47,417 bases of DNA from Saccharofermentans sp. (GTDB lineage Bacteria > Bacillota > Clostridia > Saccharofermentanales > Saccharofermentanaceae), in the NCBI GenBank assembly GCA_024403695.1, contig JAKSRI010000022.1, forward strand, positions 1 through 47,417, read 5' to 3'. Position numbers and translations under genes: made by a program. Below the pieces are notes generated by a model. The model saw nothing but the letters and a program-made list of their open reading frames with translations. It was not told the origin of the DNA and did not search any database. Every line of letters begins with the position of its first letter. Position 1 is the first letter of the stretch. This document shows, one piece after another, positions 46,407 through 47,417 of the stretch.

Positions 46407-47186
46407 TTATATTTCATCTTCATCAACTACTTCACCATTCACACGTATCGTCATTTTAATCTTTCCATCAACATGCTCAGGCTTGCAATAACCCATGTGT
46501 ACTCCATCGGATTTTCTACCAAGATATCCATCTTCCACCAATGATTCAAGTATTGCAACAAACTCGTCCTCAGTTAACTTAAGCATCGCATTTTTGAACT
46601 GGTCACCCTGATAATAGGAATGAGTAGAACTTGAATCTGCGTATTTTTTATAGAGAACAGAAGCTGAATCAGCTTCCCAATAAATATTCTTTACTACATA
46701 CTCATAGACTGTTTTCCTATCACCAGTAAGCCCATCCGAATTCCACGTATTACGGCTATTGGAATACTGCTCCTTATAGATAAATTCGCAATTCTTTATC
46801 ACAGCTGATTCAACAGACAATTCATCTCTAAAATAAGTATAGTTAGTAACTTTCCACTTCATCTCAGAAACTGAATTACTAAGTTCAAGCGCATTGTCTG
46901 ATAATTCTCTAGTTAATGACTCTGCATCTTCGACTGAGATATACGAGCAATCCTGCCATACCTGAATTTGATCCAAAAGCGACTTTACGATCACAATAGG
47001 AAGATAAGGCGCCTCTGCATAACAATCATTATCTATGAATGTAAAAACGTCATCTGTAATAGTAATCTCCAGATTAGCAGTAAGAGCTTTTTTGTATTTC
47101 TTTAAAACATCGCAGAGCATCTGCGACTTCAGCATAATGCTAATCTCATAGTACTCGTCAGCAAAAATAGAATGAATTTTATTCAT
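46407..47186 (-). CDS. Hypothetical soluble protein
   Basis: 259 residues, no signal peptide or membrane segment. The N-terminal 100 residues look mixed helical/strand (LEITITDDVFTFIDN). The C-terminal part has a helical, winged-helix-like stretch (AMLKLTEDEFVAILESLVEDGYLGRK) and ends in acidic VDEDEI. I recognise no family. AGGAGAA precedes the ATG. It is convergent with the AraC gene. Confidence 0.75.
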   Translation of the reverse strand: MNKIHSIFADEYYEISIMLKSQMLCDVLKKYKKALTANLEITITDDVFTFIDNDCYAEAPYLPIVIVKSLLDQIQVWQDCSYISVEDAESLTRELSDNALELSNSVSEMKWKVTNYTYFRDELSVESAVIKNCEFIYKEQYSNSRNTWNSDGLTGDRKTVYEYVVKNIYWEADSASVLYKKYADSSSTHSYYQGDQFKNAMLKLTEDEFVAILESLVEDGYLGRKSDGVHMGYCKPEHVDGKIKMTIRVNGEVVDEDEI

Positions 47187-47300
47187 AAGATTCTCCTTTT
47201 ACTTGATTGTATCCATATTTGATTGTCATTAATTAAATAGAAAGTAAACAATTAAAGAAAAACAACTAATACAAATAATTTACATTTAGCAACATAAATA

Positions 47301-47343
47301 GTGCCAGGCGAATGTGAACTTGTTTGTCACACTGACCTGACAC
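47301..47343 (-). repeat. REP-like imperfect hairpin
   Basis: Outer arms GTGCCAGG (47301-47308) and CCTGACAC (47336-47343), inner arms TGTGAAC (47313-47319) and GTCACA (47326-47331), with a bulge. As minus-strand RNA the single mismatch becomes a G-U pair. The 193-bp gap 47187-47379 otherwise shows nothing I can support. Confidence 0.35.
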
Positions 47344-47379
47344 CGTTTGTGGTCTTTTATCGTCCGATTTAATGCAATA

Positions 47380-47417
47380 TCATTTCAGTTCTTCGATAAA
47401 ATCCTTCATTTCTTCTG
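47380..47417 (-). CDS. C-terminal end of an unknown gene (partial)
   Basis: The minus-strand frame from the right edge reads EEMKDFIEELK then stop (TGA at 47380-47382). This charged helical ending looks like a real protein terminus, but only 11 codons are visible, so neither identity nor reality is certain. Confidence 0.35.
   Translation of the reverse strand, partial: EEMKDFIEELK

Overview
The window looks like chromosome of a low-GC, strictly anaerobic Firmicute, most likely a Lachnospiraceae member of the Butyrivibrio/Pseudobutyrivibrio kind. This rests on the lipobox lipoproteins, AGGAGG-type ribosome binding sites, ISC genes of Clostridia style, a PTS, an ECF sigma/anti-sigma pair and the F-type ATP synthase operon with a two-glutamate c subunit. 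No rRNA, tRNA, CRISPR array or transposase gene was seen. Most genes lie on the minus strand.

Layout. (1) 1-7024: the first 2341 codons of a giant secreted adhesin, cut by the left edge. It has a signal peptide, about five beta-sandwich modules, then at least 12 tandem SpaA/Cna_B-type repeats. (2) 7220-9941: VanZ-like protein, a membrane protein, a LUD-domain protein and a zinc-ribbon membrane protein. (3) 9955-11522: an orphan PTS EIIC with its own promoter, co-transcribed with a small lipoprotein. (4) 11618-18508: complete F1Fo ATP synthase operon (atpI-like, atpB-E-F-H-A-G-D-C) closed by two terminators; epsilon lacks its C-terminal domain and the c subunit predicts Na+ coupling. (5) 18562-29266: a ten-gene glycan operon read from one promoter (two Gfo/Idh dehydrogenases, two DegT aminotransferases, WbpD-like and other hexapeptide acyltransferases, an SDR, an EmrE-like flippase, a polyprenyl-phosphate GT2 and a GT-C-like membrane protein). 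An HPr-like protein that cannot carry the classic Ser46 phosphate lies at its tail.

(6) 29339-32100: a DUF6273-like lipoprotein with an AraC-family regulator, and the thiamine transporter gene thiT under a TPP riboswitch. (7) 32194-37238: C_GCAxxG_C_C protein plus HExxH membrane protein, a CASTOR/POLLUX-like channel, an acidic lipoprotein and an alpha/beta hydrolase. (8) 37257-39820: iscS-iscU with an operator-rich promoter, and a CPBP protease. (9) 39852-41312: ECF sigma factor and anti-sigma factor with a recognisable ECF-type autoregulatory promoter. (10) 41328-46376: a large solute-binding-like lipoprotein, a papain-like lipoprotein and a second AraC regulator. (11) 46407-47417: an unknown protein, a REP-like hairpin and the tail of another gene.

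The features most worth a second look are: pairs of 21-bp-spaced direct repeats (the spacing of AraC half-sites) next to both AraC/lipoprotein loci; the self-contained operon that appears to make, flip and transfer an amino sugar; the HPr variant riding on it; the unusual ATP synthase (Na+ motif, short epsilon, CxxCxxC in gamma); and a two-copy palindromic repeat element shared by the PTS and ISC upstream regions.
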